A stretch of 64,000 nucleotides of DNA, taken from assembly GCA_902780135.1 (NCBI GenBank), contig CACZEK010000011.1, forward strand, positions 23,567-87,566, written 5' to 3'. This stretch comes from an uncultured bacterium (GTDB taxonomy: Bacteria; Verrucomicrobiota; Lentisphaeria; Victivallales; UBA1829). The position numbers were made by a program, and so were the translations under genes. The notes beneath the pieces were generated by a model that saw only the letters and a list, made by a program, of their open reading frames with translations, ran no database searches and was not told the origin of the DNA. Positions 7,392 through 16,148 of the stretch are shown piece after piece (position 1 is the first letter of the stretch; each line of letters begins with the position of its first letter).

Positions 7392-8661
7392 CGGACATAT
7401 CCTCCTCTTCTTCCCGGATCGGTTCAAGCCTCAGTTTGCGTATCCTGCGGAAATCCGCCGAAAGGATCGTGGCGCGGAATACGCCCGGCTCCTCGTAGAC
7501 CTCCCTTGTGCGGGGGATGCGTCCCAGGCGGGCACAGATGAATCCGCCGATGGTGTCGGCCTCGTCGGAATCCTCGATCTTGATCCCGGCCTCGGTATTC
7601 ACGTCGTCCACGAGCGTGCGGGCGTCCAGGACCACGGATCCGTCCGGCATGTGTTCGGGCGGATCCCCGAAATCCTCGGCGGTGTCGTATTCGTCGTGGA
7701 TCTCGCCCACGATCTCCTCGATGATGTCCTCGAAGGTGACGACGCCCGAAGTCCCGCCGTATTCGTCGATGATGACGGCGAAATGATTGCTGGTGCGCTT
7801 GATCTGCCGGAGCAGATCGGAGACGTCCTTGGTCTCCGGGATGAAGATCGGCGGGCGCGCCAGTTCGGTCAGGGTCTTGCCCTCCAGGCTGTGCTCGTCG
7901 ATGAAATCCTTCGCGTACAGGATGCCTTTCACGTCGTCCAGGTTCGCGCCGTAAACGGGAATGCGGCTGTGCCCGGACCTGACGAAGAGCTTTTTTGCTT
8001 CCGCCACGCTTGCGGAAGCCTGGATCGCCTCCAGGTCCACGCGCGGCGTCATGATCTCGCGCACCTTCATCTCGCCGAGCTCCAGGATGCCGCGGATCAT
8101 CTGCTTTTCCTCCTCCTCCAGGCCGTCGGACGCATCTTCGTCCGGGCCGTCCAGCATGCTCATGATCTCGTCTTCGGCGGAGGCAAGCTCGTCCGGGGCG
8201 TCCGCCCGGCGCCAGTCGTCGCCAGCAGTCGTCACGTTTTCGATCAGGGAGGCGAGCGGATGGAAGAACCTGCTGGCGACGATCGGGATCGTGAATTTCA
8301 GGATCGCCAGGTCGAACCGCAGGATCACCAGCCGGGCGGCAAGCTCGGAGATCACGGTCAGGACCGTGACCGCGCCCATGACGACCAGCCAGCCCCAGCG
8401 GTGCGCGAATTTCGGCGCCACCGCGCCGGTCCACTCCATCGCGAGCACGCCCGCGAACGCCGCCAGCACGCACAGAAAGAGTTTCAGCAGCGCGCGCAGG
8501 GATTCCTCCCGGTCGTGCCAGTTTTCCAGCTGTTCCGCGAATTTGCGGTCGCGTTCCGCCACTTTCAGGATGCGGCCGCCAGTCAGCGAGGAGATCGCCT
8601 CGAACGCGGAGGTGATCCAGAGATACAGGAGGGAACAGAAAACAAGGAGGATCAGGTTCAT
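7381..8661 (-). CDS. CNNM/CorC-type membrane protein with CBS pair
   Basis: 426 residues. The first 155 form a DUF21-type transmembrane region with several hydrophobic helices. A CBS-domain pair follows at about 195-320 (REIMTPRVDLEAI, SRIPVYGANLDDVKGILY, VIIDEYGGTSGVVTFEDI), then a C-terminal CorC_HlyC domain (DTIGGFICARLGRIPR). Members act in Mg/Co efflux or sense adenine nucleotides through CBS; the old label 'hemolysin' is not informative. The start overlaps the ybeY stop by 4 bp. The hydrophilic linker is rich in Asp and Glu. Confidence 0.9.
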   Translation of the reverse strand: MNLILLVFCSLLYLWITSAFEAISSLTGGRILKVAERDRKFAEQLENWHDREESLRALLKLFLCVLAAFAGVLAMEWTGAVAPKFAHRWGWLVVMGAVTVLTVISELAARLVILRFDLAILKFTIPIVASRFFHPLASLIENVTTAGDDWRRADAPDELASAEDEIMSMLDGPDEDASDGLEEEEKQMIRGILELGEMKVREIMTPRVDLEAIQASASVAEAKKLFVRSGHSRIPVYGANLDDVKGILYAKDFIDEHSLEGKTLTELARPPIFIPETKDVSDLLRQIKRTSNHFAVIIDEYGGTSGVVTFEDIIEEIVGEIHDEYDTAEDFGDPPEHMPDGSVVLDARTLVDDVNTEAGIKIEDSDEADTIGGFICARLGRIPRTREVYEEPGVFRATILSADFRRIRKLRLEPIREEEEDMSDAE

Positions 8662-9194
8662 TCCGCGGATTCCTTATGTACCATCGGCGGGATGAGCCGC
8701 GCCTTGCGGAGACCCGCCATCACGCGCTTCTCGGCGCGGCGCATGACGCGCTTCGCCTTCGGGTTCAGGTCGTCGTATCCGGCGGCATGGAGCAGGCCGT
8801 GCGCCACGTACAGCGCCACCTCCTCCGCGTACGGCAGGCCGCGTTTCACCGCCTGTTCGTACGCCACGGCGGGGCAGACGATCAGTTCGACGGAGGGATC
8901 GGCGTCGCCGTCCGCGTCGAAGCCGTCCGCGCCGGACCCGTCCGCATCGTCCGCGAACCGGGGATCGTCCTCCGCGCGGTAGTCGAAGCTGATGACGTCC
9001 GTCGGGCCGTGATGCCCCAGGAAATCCTCGTTCACGCGTTCGATGCCCGCCGGGGACAGGAACGACACGCAGACGCCGCCGGGGACGTCGTGAAGTCCGG
9101 CGAGTTCGGCGGCAGCGGCGGTCATTCTGCGGAGCCGGGCGCGGGAGGGCGCGGGGAAGCATCTTCCGGCGCGCCAGATGGTAACCGCCTTCAT
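8658..9194 (-). CDS. ybeY: Endoribonuclease YbeY
   Basis: 178 residues. The zinc-binding motif HGLLHAAGYDD is intact and preceded by GHHGPTDVISFDY, both diagnostic. YbeY is a metallo-endoribonuclease in 16S rRNA maturation and ribosome quality control. It lies between the HD phosphodiesterase and CorC-like genes with 4-bp overlaps on each side, and phoH lies two genes upstream, the neighbourhood usual for ybeY. An acidic Asp/Gly-rich insert at about residues 80-100 (DDADGSGADGFDADGDAD) separates the DVISFDY strand from the rest and makes the protein longer than typical. Confidence 0.95.
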   Translation of the reverse strand: MKAVTIWRAGRCFPAPSRARLRRMTAAAAELAGLHDVPGGVCVSFLSPAGIERVNEDFLGHHGPTDVISFDYRAEDDPRFADDADGSGADGFDADGDADPSVELIVCPAVAYEQAVKRGLPYAEEVALYVAHGLLHAAGYDDLNPKAKRVMRRAEKRVMAGLRKARLIPPMVHKESAE

Positions 9195-11545
9195 GGTTTC
9201 TTCTCCCCGGCCGGATCCGTCTTCGCCCGCGAATAGGAGATGCGCGTATGGCTCATGGACTTGAGCGTCTTCAGGAAGGATTCGCGGATCTTCGTGAGCT
9301 GTTCCAGCGTGATGTGAGCGGCGTCCAGCTGCTTGCGCTGGAGCTTGCCGTTGAATATCTTTTCCACCAGGGCGCGCACGTTCTCCTCGGTCGGATCGCT
9401 CATGGAGCAGACCGCCGCCTCGCAGCAGTCAGCCAGCATCAGGATCACGCACTCCGGCTCCTCCGGCAGCGGGCCGGGGTAGCGGAACGGCTCCTCGGCG
9501 GGAGTCTTTCCGGTGCGCTCCTTCTCCTTCTCGTAGAAGAACGAAATGAAGTCGTTGCCGTGGTGGCATTCGATGGCGCGGCGGATGGGAGTCTTCAGCT
9601 TGTATTTTCTGGCGAGCTGCACGCCGAACTCCACGTGGCAGCGGATGATCTCCGCGCTCTCCGCCGGATTCAGGTCCTTGAACATGTCCTTGCCGTTGGA
9701 GTTCTCCGTGAACATCTCCGGCGAGGCGAGCTTTCCGACGTCGTGGAACAGCGCGTACGCCTGCGCCTTCAGGGAGACGCCGCCGATGCAGTTCGCCGCC
9801 TCTTCCGCCAGCAGCGCCACGCGTTCGCAGTGGTGGTACGTGCCCGGCGCCTCCATCTGAAGCTTTTTCAGCAGGGGCTGGTTCCGGTCGGTCAGCGAGA
9901 GATAGGACATGTTGCTCGTCACGTCCAGCACGGTTTCCAGCGCGATGATCAGCGCGGAGGAGATCATGGCGGTCAGCAGGCCGGAAGTGAGCGGCACGGC
10001 GAGGCTGAACCCCAGCCGGTTCCAGTCGCGCATCCTGACGATCGTGAGGAAGTCGGGATTCTGCTGGAAGATCAGCGACGCCAGGCACATGGTGACCGTG
10101 CAGGAGAAGAACGAGCGCGTGAAGAATTTCTTGTAGTCGTAGACCTGGCGCACGCAGGCGGTGCCGACGGCGCAGACGAAAAGCCCGGTGGCAAACGCCG
10201 GGAACGAGAAATCCAGCGCCACGGCGGAAACGCCCGCCACGAACAGCCCGGCGAACACCGCCGACCGTCCGCTGTAGATGGCGGCGATCACCAGCGCGGG
10301 CAGAGCCAGCGGGATCGCCAGATACAGCGGCACCACGGGATACCCGTTGTCCAGGGCAAATCTGTTGTATGTCTCCATGAACAGCCGGTTGCACAGCAGG
10401 GAGAAGATCACGATGAACCCGATCAGCCAGACGGAACGGTTGTTGCCGATCAGCTCGGGATGGACGCGCACGATGTAGATGCAGGAAAGCACGATCAGGA
10501 GCGCCACGAGCATCGTCTTCTGGAAGAGGTTGCCCCAGGTGCGGAGTTCGCGGAGATACTCGTTGTAGTGGATCTGGTACACCTTGTACATCTCCGCCTG
10601 CTCCGCCGTGAGCTTTTCGTTCTTGTGGATCAGGATCGTGTCCTTCTTGTACTTGATCTCAGGCTCGCGCGCCTCCTTCGGCTTCTCCAGGAACTCCTCC
10701 TCCATGCGCCGTTCGGTCAGCGCCTCGTCGTAAGTCAGGTTGCCTTTCGCATACAGCCCGCGGAAAAACTTCTGAAGCAGGTCCTCGTAGGGAACGCGCT
10801 GGTCGTAGGAGACGGCGGACAGCAGGGAGTTCACGGTCTGGTACGCGGCGAGTTCGGGCGTCTGAAGGTCGCTGACCTTGAACGGGCCGACTTCCCGCGA
10901 ATCGGAATCCAGGATCTTCGCGTTCATCTGGGCGTTGACCGCCCGTGCGCCGTCGCATTCCGCCAGATCGCCGGTGAACGGCTGCGCCTTCTTCAGTTCC
11001 TCCGCGGTCGCGATGCCGCCGAGGACGATCTCCTCGACCTGCGAGGCGGCCTTCGCCCTGCGGGCGTCGTCGAGCGCGGTCTGCCGGAGGAAGAAATACA
11101 GAAGCGGGGGGAGTTCCCGCACGAACGACACCATTTCGGCGACTTCCGGCGCGGCATTCTCCGGGGCGGCGTACGTCTTGTGCTCCTCCTCGGCGGAGTT
11201 CCGGCGCAGCACCTCCGACATCAGGAGCCCGTAGCCGTTTATGATCTTCTCCGAGCGTTCCGCGTCAAGCCGGAAATAGCGCGGGAACTCCAGCGCGAAC
11301 GTCCGGAAGATGCGCTCCGCCTCCTTCTTGTTCTGATAGGAAAAATCGTATACGGCCTCGATGTCCTGCGTGGACTGCGCGCCCTCGACCAGCGACGGCA
11401 GGTCGCTCTGGCTCGGCATCCACAGCAGCGCCACGGCCGCGGCGAACACCAGCAGGATCATCAGCAAAGACATGAACGGCGAACGCTGGAGCGTCCCGCC
11501 GATCCGTCTGAAAAAATCACGGAAGCTTTTCGTATTCTCGCTCAT
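9191..11545 (-). CDS. 7TM-HD cyclic-di-AMP phosphodiesterase (PgpH/YqfF family)
   Basis: 784 residues. Order: one membrane segment (about 24-44), an extracytoplasmic 7TMR-HDED region (about 45-335), six more membrane helices (about 345-530), then a cytoplasmic HD domain. The HD residues are all present: HHCERV, FHD with His601-Asp602, RCHVEFG, CHHGND and LADCCEA. Characterised relatives hydrolyse c-di-AMP to pApA. The start at 11545 follows GAGGAA closely, and the phoH stop is only 4 bp upstream. The phoH-HD-ybeY order is conserved widely, which supports the call. Confidence 0.93.
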   Translation of the reverse strand: MSENTKSFRDFFRRIGGTLQRSPFMSLLMILLVFAAAVALLWMPSQSDLPSLVEGAQSTQDIEAVYDFSYQNKKEAERIFRTFALEFPRYFRLDAERSEKIINGYGLLMSEVLRRNSAEEEHKTYAAPENAAPEVAEMVSFVRELPPLLYFFLRQTALDDARRAKAASQVEEIVLGGIATAEELKKAQPFTGDLAECDGARAVNAQMNAKILDSDSREVGPFKVSDLQTPELAAYQTVNSLLSAVSYDQRVPYEDLLQKFFRGLYAKGNLTYDEALTERRMEEEFLEKPKEAREPEIKYKKDTILIHKNEKLTAEQAEMYKVYQIHYNEYLRELRTWGNLFQKTMLVALLIVLSCIYIVRVHPELIGNNRSVWLIGFIVIFSLLCNRLFMETYNRFALDNGYPVVPLYLAIPLALPALVIAAIYSGRSAVFAGLFVAGVSAVALDFSFPAFATGLFVCAVGTACVRQVYDYKKFFTRSFFSCTVTMCLASLIFQQNPDFLTIVRMRDWNRLGFSLAVPLTSGLLTAMISSALIIALETVLDVTSNMSYLSLTDRNQPLLKKLQMEAPGTYHHCERVALLAEEAANCIGGVSLKAQAYALFHDVGKLASPEMFTENSNGKDMFKDLNPAESAEIIRCHVEFGVQLARKYKLKTPIRRAIECHHGNDFISFFYEKEKERTGKTPAEEPFRYPGPLPEEPECVILMLADCCEAAVCSMSDPTEENVRALVEKIFNGKLQRKQLDAAHITLEQLTKIRESFLKTLKSMSHTRISYSRAKTDPAGEKKP

Positions 11546-11549
11546 TTCC

Positions 11550-12572
11550 TCATTCCTTTCCTCTTTCCTCCCGTCCCTTCCCGCCCGTCTCGTAGGCGCG
11601 GATGATCTTTTCCACCAGCGGATGCCGCACCACGTCCCGCGTGTCGAACCGGCAGATCCGCACGCCGTCGATGTCCGCCAGGCAGTCCAGCGCGTGCGGC
11701 AGACCGGACTGGCCGTGCGGGATGTCCGCCTGCGACGGGTCGCCGCAGACCACGCACTTCGAATGGAATCCGAGGCGGGTCAGGAACATGAACATCTGTT
11801 CGTTGGAGGCGTTCTGCGCCTCGTCCAGGATCACGAACGCATGGTTCAGCGTGCGTCCGCGCATGAACGCCAGCGGCGCGACCTCGATCACGCCGCGCGA
11901 CATCAGCTCCTCGGCGGCGGCGTAGTCCATCATCTCGTGGAGCGCGTCGTGCAGCGGGCGCAGATACGGGTTGATCTTCTCCTGAAGCGTGCCGGGCAGG
12001 AATCCGAGGTTTTCCCCGGCCTCCACGGCGGGACGCGTCAGGATGATGCGGTTGTATTTCCCGGCGACGAGCAGGGAGACCGCCATCGCCATGGCGAGAT
12101 AGGTTTTCCCGGTACCGGCGGGCCCGACGCCGAACACCAGGTCCTTGCTCCGGATCGCGCGCAGGTACGCCAGCTGGTTCGGGGAGCGCGCGGAGACGTC
12201 CTTCTTGCCGGGGCCGACCGTGACGCGTTCGGCGAAATACGTGCCGAGGTCCTGTTCGCGGCCCTCGCGCCAGGCGTCCAGCGCGAGGTCGAATTCGGAC
12301 TGGTCCAGGCAGCGGCCGCGTTCCTTCTGCAGGCGGCGGAGCTCCCGCAGGAATCCGTCGCCGCGTTTGTCGGGGGTATCCTCCACGGACATCGCCCAGG
12401 ATTCGCGCGAGGCGAACTTCACGCCGAGGCCGTACTCCGCCGCGGCGAGATTCCCGGTCAGATTCCCGGCGAACGCCGATTCCAGCGCGCCCGGACTGTC
12501 GAAATAGACGCGTCCCCCTCCGGTCTTACTGTCGGGGGAAGCGCTGTCGGGATCCTGTTCCGTGGATTGCAT
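11550..12572 (-). CDS. phoH: PhoH-like ATPase
   Basis: 340 residues from the ATG at 12572, just past the upstream lipoprotein stop (12587). A longer in-frame start would overlap that gene by over 100 bp. The P-loop is GPAGTGKT, the Walker B is VILDEAQN, and NLGFLPGTLQEKINPYLRP and CVVCGDPSQADIP are hallmarks of PhoH/YbeZ. The family is thought to work with YbeY in RNA metabolism. The first 60 residues are variable and the ribosome site is weak, so initiation may depend on coupling to the upstream gene. Confidence 0.92.
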   Translation of the reverse strand: MQSTEQDPDSASPDSKTGGGRVYFDSPGALESAFAGNLTGNLAAAEYGLGVKFASRESWAMSVEDTPDKRGDGFLRELRRLQKERGRCLDQSEFDLALDAWREGREQDLGTYFAERVTVGPGKKDVSARSPNQLAYLRAIRSKDLVFGVGPAGTGKTYLAMAMAVSLLVAGKYNRIILTRPAVEAGENLGFLPGTLQEKINPYLRPLHDALHEMMDYAAAEELMSRGVIEVAPLAFMRGRTLNHAFVILDEAQNASNEQMFMFLTRLGFHSKCVVCGDPSQADIPHGQSGLPHALDCLADIDGVRICRFDTRDVVRHPLVEKIIRAYETGGKGREERGKE

Positions 12573-12586
12573 GGAGCGTATAAAAC

Positions 12587-13510
12587 TTACTTCGAAGAGA
12601 CGGGGACCTTCTTCACGGCCGGGATGACAAGTTTCATCTTGGGCTTCAGGAAGTTCGGTTTCCCGTTCAGAAGTTCTTTGTTCGCGTCGAAGATGATCTC
12701 CCACGCGGCGCCGTCGTGGTAGAGCGCCTTGGCGATGGCGGAGAGGGAGTCGCCGTCCTTCACGATGTACTCGGTGGAGGGCTGGTCGGGATCGGCGGCA
12801 AGCTTTTCGCGGACGGGCTTGGCGGCGTCCTTCGCGGCGGCGTCCTTCGCGGGCTCGTCCTTGATGCCCTTCTGCGCGCGGACTTCCGCCTTGCGCTGCG
12901 CCATGATGTCGTCGTTGGTCATCACGTTGAGCTTGGTGATGCCGGCGGCCTTGCAGTAGTCCACGACGGCGTTCAGGTCCGCCACGGTGGAATCCGTGCG
13001 GCCGTACACGATCACGGCGATGTCCTTGTTCGCCTTGCCGGCGTCGTTGAGCGCGTCCTTCAGGGCGGCGGTGTTCACGCGCTCGCCGTTGACTGCATAC
13101 ACGCCGTCGACTCCGGCCTCGGCGGGGAACACGTCGACGCGCATGAACTTCGCGGGCGCGGCGGGCTTGACCTCGACCGGCTGCGGCTGCTGATCCTGCA
13201 CCTTCGGCTGCGTTTTGGCGGCCGCGGGCGTTTCGTCGATCTTCTTCACGGGCGCGGGTTCGGTCGTCTCATCGGCGGCGACGACCGCGACGGGCTCCTT
13301 GCCGTCGACGGGACGCGGTTCGCCGAACGCTTCCGCGTAGGCGGGATTGCCTTCCGGCATTTCCTCGGGGGGCTGCCAGTCGGGATAGGAATTCTGGATT
13401 CCGGGGGTCCAGGCTTCGGCTTTTTCGTCTTCCGGCGGCGGCACGTTGGAGGCGCAGGAGACGAGAGCGAACATAGCGGCGATCGAAACGGCGAAAGAGA
13501 GCGATTTCAT
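12587..13510 (-). CDS. Lipoprotein with TolR/ExbD-like and LysM domains
   Basis: 307 residues. A lipoprotein signal ends in the lipobox LVSC at Cys19. A Pro/Glu-rich linker (about 25-120) leads to a region resembling the periplasmic domain of ExbD/TolR (about 123-205: MRVDVFPAEAGV, VIVYGRTDSTVADLNAVVDYCKAAGI). A charged linker rich in KDAAAKDAAKP follows, then one LysM domain (about 248-300: YIVKDGDSLSAIAKALY ending KPKMKLVIP). It is probably an envelope protein binding peptidoglycan. Start ATG at 13510 with GGAGG 8 nt upstream. The ExbD-like call rests on pattern only; the LysM is firm. Confidence 0.75.
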   Translation of the reverse strand: MKSLSFAVSIAAMFALVSCASNVPPPEDEKAEAWTPGIQNSYPDWQPPEEMPEGNPAYAEAFGEPRPVDGKEPVAVVAADETTEPAPVKKIDETPAAAKTQPKVQDQQPQPVEVKPAAPAKFMRVDVFPAEAGVDGVYAVNGERVNTAALKDALNDAGKANKDIAVIVYGRTDSTVADLNAVVDYCKAAGITKLNVMTNDDIMAQRKAEVRAQKGIKDEPAKDAAAKDAAKPVREKLAADPDQPSTEYIVKDGDSLSAIAKALYHDGAAWEIIFDANKELLNGKPNFLKPKMKLVIPAVKKVPVSSK

Positions 13511-13569
13511 AGGGAACCTCCGAAAAAGATATTGATTAACAATGAATAGATGACATTTTCAAGACCGGA

Positions 13570-14835
13570 TCACATGCAGCGGCGCAGGGCGATCACGCCG
13601 TTATGTCCGCCGAATCCGAGGTTGGTGTTCAGCGCCACGTCGACTTTGCGTTCGCGCGCGACGTTCGGCGTGTAGTCCAGATCGCATTCGGGGTCCGGGG
13701 TGGTGTAGTTGATGGTCGGCGGGACGATTCCGGTCTCGATGGTCTTCGAGGCGATGATCGTTTCGAATCCGCCCGCCGCGCCGAGGCCGTGCCCCATGGC
13801 GCCCTTGGTGCTGCTGATCGCCATCTTGCGGGCATGGTCGCCGAACAGCGACTTGATCGCCTGCGTCTCGCAGAGGTCGTTCAGGTGCGTGCTGGTGCCG
13901 TGCGCGTTGATGTAGTCCACGTCTTCCGGGTTCAGCCCGGCGTTGTCGAGCGCCATCTGGAAGGCGCGCATGCCGCCGACGCCGCCGGTGATGGGCGCGG
14001 TCATGTGGAAGGCGTCGCCGGTGGCGCCGTAGCCAACCACTTCGCAATGGATCTTCGCGCCGCGCTTCACGGCGTGTTCGTACTCCTCAAGAATGAGGAT
14101 GCCGGCGCCCTCGGACATCACGAAGCCGTCGCGGTCGCGGTCGAACGGACGGCTGGCGATCTCGGGGGTGTCGTTGAAATGGGTGCTCATGGCTTTCATG
14201 GAGCAGAATCCGGCATAGCCGAGGCGGGTGATGGAGGATTCCGCGCCGCCGGTGATCATCATGTCCGCGCGTCCGTCGGCGATCGCGTCGAAGCTCGCGC
14301 CGATGGCGTGCGTCGCGGTGGCGCATGCGGAGACGACCGAGAAGTTCGGGCCGCCCGCGCCGCAGCGGATGGAGATCATGCCGGAAGCCATGTTCGTGAT
14401 GATGGACGGGATCATGAAGGGCGAGACGAAACGCGGTCCTTTGTTCAGGAGCACGGCGCACTGGCTCTCGATGGTGTGCAGGCCGCCGATGCCGCTGCCG
14501 ACGACCACGCCGACGCGGTTCACGTCGAGTCCGCTGCCCTCATCCCGGAAATCGGCGGGCAGTCCGGCGTCGCGCCGCGCCTCGTCGAACGCGACCAGAG
14601 CGAACGTGACGAAGCTGTCGACTCTGCGGTAGTCCTTTTCGGAAACTACGCTCGCCCAGTCGAGATTTTTCACCTCGCCGCCGACCTGAGTCTTGAAATC
14701 GCTCGGGTCGAACTGGGTCACGCGGCCGATGCCGCAGCGCCCGTTGATCAGGGAATCCCACATGGTATTGACATCGTTCCCCACGCAGGAAACCGCGCCA
14801 TATCCGGTTATTACAACTCGCCGTCTGTTCGTCAT
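13570..14835 (-). CDS. fabF: 3-oxoacyl-ACP synthase II
   Basis: 421 residues, full length. The condensing triad is present: Cys in SVVSACATATHAIG, His in NAHGTSTHLND and His in KGAMGHGLGAAG. It elongates acyl-ACP with malonyl-ACP. It is last of the fab genes on this strand (fabD, fabG, acpP, fabF). An intrinsic terminator stands between acpP and fabF and I see no separate promoter in the 27 bp left, so fabF expression appears to depend on readthrough. GGAGAA lies 11 nt before the ATG, a long spacing. Confidence 0.96.
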   Translation of the reverse strand: MTNRRRVVITGYGAVSCVGNDVNTMWDSLINGRCGIGRVTQFDPSDFKTQVGGEVKNLDWASVVSEKDYRRVDSFVTFALVAFDEARRDAGLPADFRDEGSGLDVNRVGVVVGSGIGGLHTIESQCAVLLNKGPRFVSPFMIPSIITNMASGMISIRCGAGGPNFSVVSACATATHAIGASFDAIADGRADMMITGGAESSITRLGYAGFCSMKAMSTHFNDTPEIASRPFDRDRDGFVMSEGAGILILEEYEHAVKRGAKIHCEVVGYGATGDAFHMTAPITGGVGGMRAFQMALDNAGLNPEDVDYINAHGTSTHLNDLCETQAIKSLFGDHARKMAISSTKGAMGHGLGAAGGFETIIASKTIETGIVPPTINYTTPDPECDLDYTPNVARERKVDVALNTNLGFGGHNGVIALRRCM

Positions 14836-14862
14836 TATGAATAGTTCTCCGGTCGCAAAGGA

Positions 14863-14901
14863 TAAAAAGAAAAAAAGGGGTCACTCAAGACGAATGACCC
14901 C
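14863..14901 (-). terminator. Intrinsic terminator between acpP and fabF
   Basis: On the minus strand a GGGGTCA/TGACCCC stem (14901-14895 with 14883-14877) with an 11-nt loop is followed by seven T, C and five more T. It is the most canonical terminator of the region and sits within the fab operon. Confidence 0.85.
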
Positions 14902-14920
14902 GGGAAGCAAAAGAAGGAAA

Positions 14921-15166
14921 TTATTCCTTGGCAGCAGCCTTGCTCTCAATGTACTTGATCGCATCGCCGACGGTCTTCAGGTTTTCGGCTTCCTCGTCCG
15001 GGATTTCGGAACCGAATTCCTCTTCGAGTGCCATGATCATTTCGACGATATCCAGGGAGTCGGCGTTCAGATCTTCGACGAAACGGGCGTCTTCGGTGAC
15101 CTGGTCTTCGGCGACTGCGAGCTGCTTCACAACGAGCTCTTTAACTTTGGTTGCGATTTCGGACAT
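14921..15166 (-). CDS. acpP: Acyl carrier protein
   Basis: 81 residues. I place the start at 15166 ([12 protein letters not shown]), with AAAGGA 6 nt upstream, not at the longer in-frame ATG which lies upstream of the promoter. The phosphopantetheine Ser lies in [20 protein letters not shown]. The protein is acidic, as expected. It carries acyl intermediates for the adjacent FabD, FabG and FabF. It has its own strong-looking promoter 63 bp upstream and a terminator just after it, consistent with the high ACP level cells need. Confidence 0.97.
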   Translation of the reverse strand: MSEIATKVKELVVKQLAVAEDQVTEDARFVEDLNADSLDIVEMIMALEEEFGSEIPDEEAENLKTVGDAIKYIESKAAAKE

Positions 15167-15228
15167 GTTAAATCCTTTCGTAGTGGTATGAAGGGTTGGT
15201 TTTCGTTTTCGTAACGTGTATAGGCTAT

Positions 15229-15256
15229 AATATACACCGTTTTCGCGTTTTTGCAA
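15229..15256 (-). promoter_or_regulatory. acpP promoter
   Basis: Minus strand TTGCAA (15256-15251), 16-bp spacer, TATATT (15234-15229). It lies 63 bp upstream of the acpP start in otherwise non-coding DNA. Confidence 0.6.
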
Positions 15257-15339
15257 ATCCTTTGCACGCTTTTTATGTGTTTTTATAGCCTTGCATTGTG
15301 TTTTTTACCGTTCCGGATGCAAATTCTCAGAAAAAGACC

Positions 15340-16083
15340 TTACATCAGGAAGCCGCCGCAGACGTTGATCACCTGGCCGGTCACGTAGTCGGAATCCGGG
15401 CCGCAGAGGAACGCCACGACGTTCGCGACGTCCTGGGGCTTGCCGCCGCGCTTCAGCGGGATCAGGTCCAGGAAGAGCTTCTTGGCCTCGTCGGGGAGGT
15501 TTTCGGTCATGTCGGTCATGATGTAGCCGGGGGCGACCGCGTTCACCATGATGTTGCGGCTGCCGAGTTCCTTTGCCACGGACTTCGTGATGCCGATGAC
15601 ACCCGCCTTGGATGCGGAGTAGTTGACCTGTCCGGCGTTGCCGGCACGGCCGACCACGCTGGAGATGTTCACGATCTTGCCGTAGCGCGCCTTCATCATG
15701 GGACGGATGGCGGCCTTCGTGAAATTGTAGGTGCCCTTCAGGTTGACGGCGATCACGGCGTCCCAGTCGGCCTCGCTCATGCGCATGAGCAGGTTGTCCT
15801 TGGTGATGCCGGCGCAGTTCACGAGGATGTCCAGGCGGCCGAACTTTTCGATGACGGTCTTGATGGACGCTTCGGCGTCTTCATACTTCGCCACGTTCGC
15901 CGCGATGGCGATGGCGTCGATGCCCTGCGCGCGGAATTCCGCCACGGTCTTGTCCGCGGTTTCCTGCATGATGTCCACGACGGCGAGCTTCGCGCCTTCC
16001 TTCGCCAGGCGTTCGCAGATCGCACGGCCGATGCCGCGGGCTCCGCCCGTCACCAGCGCCACTCTGTTTTCGAGTTGACTCAT
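15340..16083 (-). CDS. fabG: 3-oxoacyl-ACP reductase
   Basis: 247 residues, standard length for this short-chain dehydrogenase. The nucleotide-binding motif is TGGARGIG, the NAG-type motif is NCAG, and the active site is Ser in NISSVVG with YSASK. It reduces 3-oxoacyl-ACP with NADPH. The C-terminus VTGQVINVCGGF is typical of FabG. It follows fabD by 65 bp and precedes acpP, so the assignment to fatty acid synthesis, rather than to another SDR, is supported by context. Confidence 0.95.
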   Translation of the reverse strand: MSQLENRVALVTGGARGIGRAICERLAKEGAKLAVVDIMQETADKTVAEFRAQGIDAIAIAANVAKYEDAEASIKTVIEKFGRLDILVNCAGITKDNLLMRMSEADWDAVIAVNLKGTYNFTKAAIRPMMKARYGKIVNISSVVGRAGNAGQVNYSASKAGVIGITKSVAKELGSRNIMVNAVAPGYIMTDMTENLPDEAKKLFLDLIPLKRGGKPQDVANVVAFLCGPDSDYVTGQVINVCGGFLM

Positions 16084-16148
16084 TGTCTTTCTCCTGATTC
16101 GGTTTCAGTATGTTCGGGTTGTGTTGTTTTCAAAAAGGAAAAAAGGAC

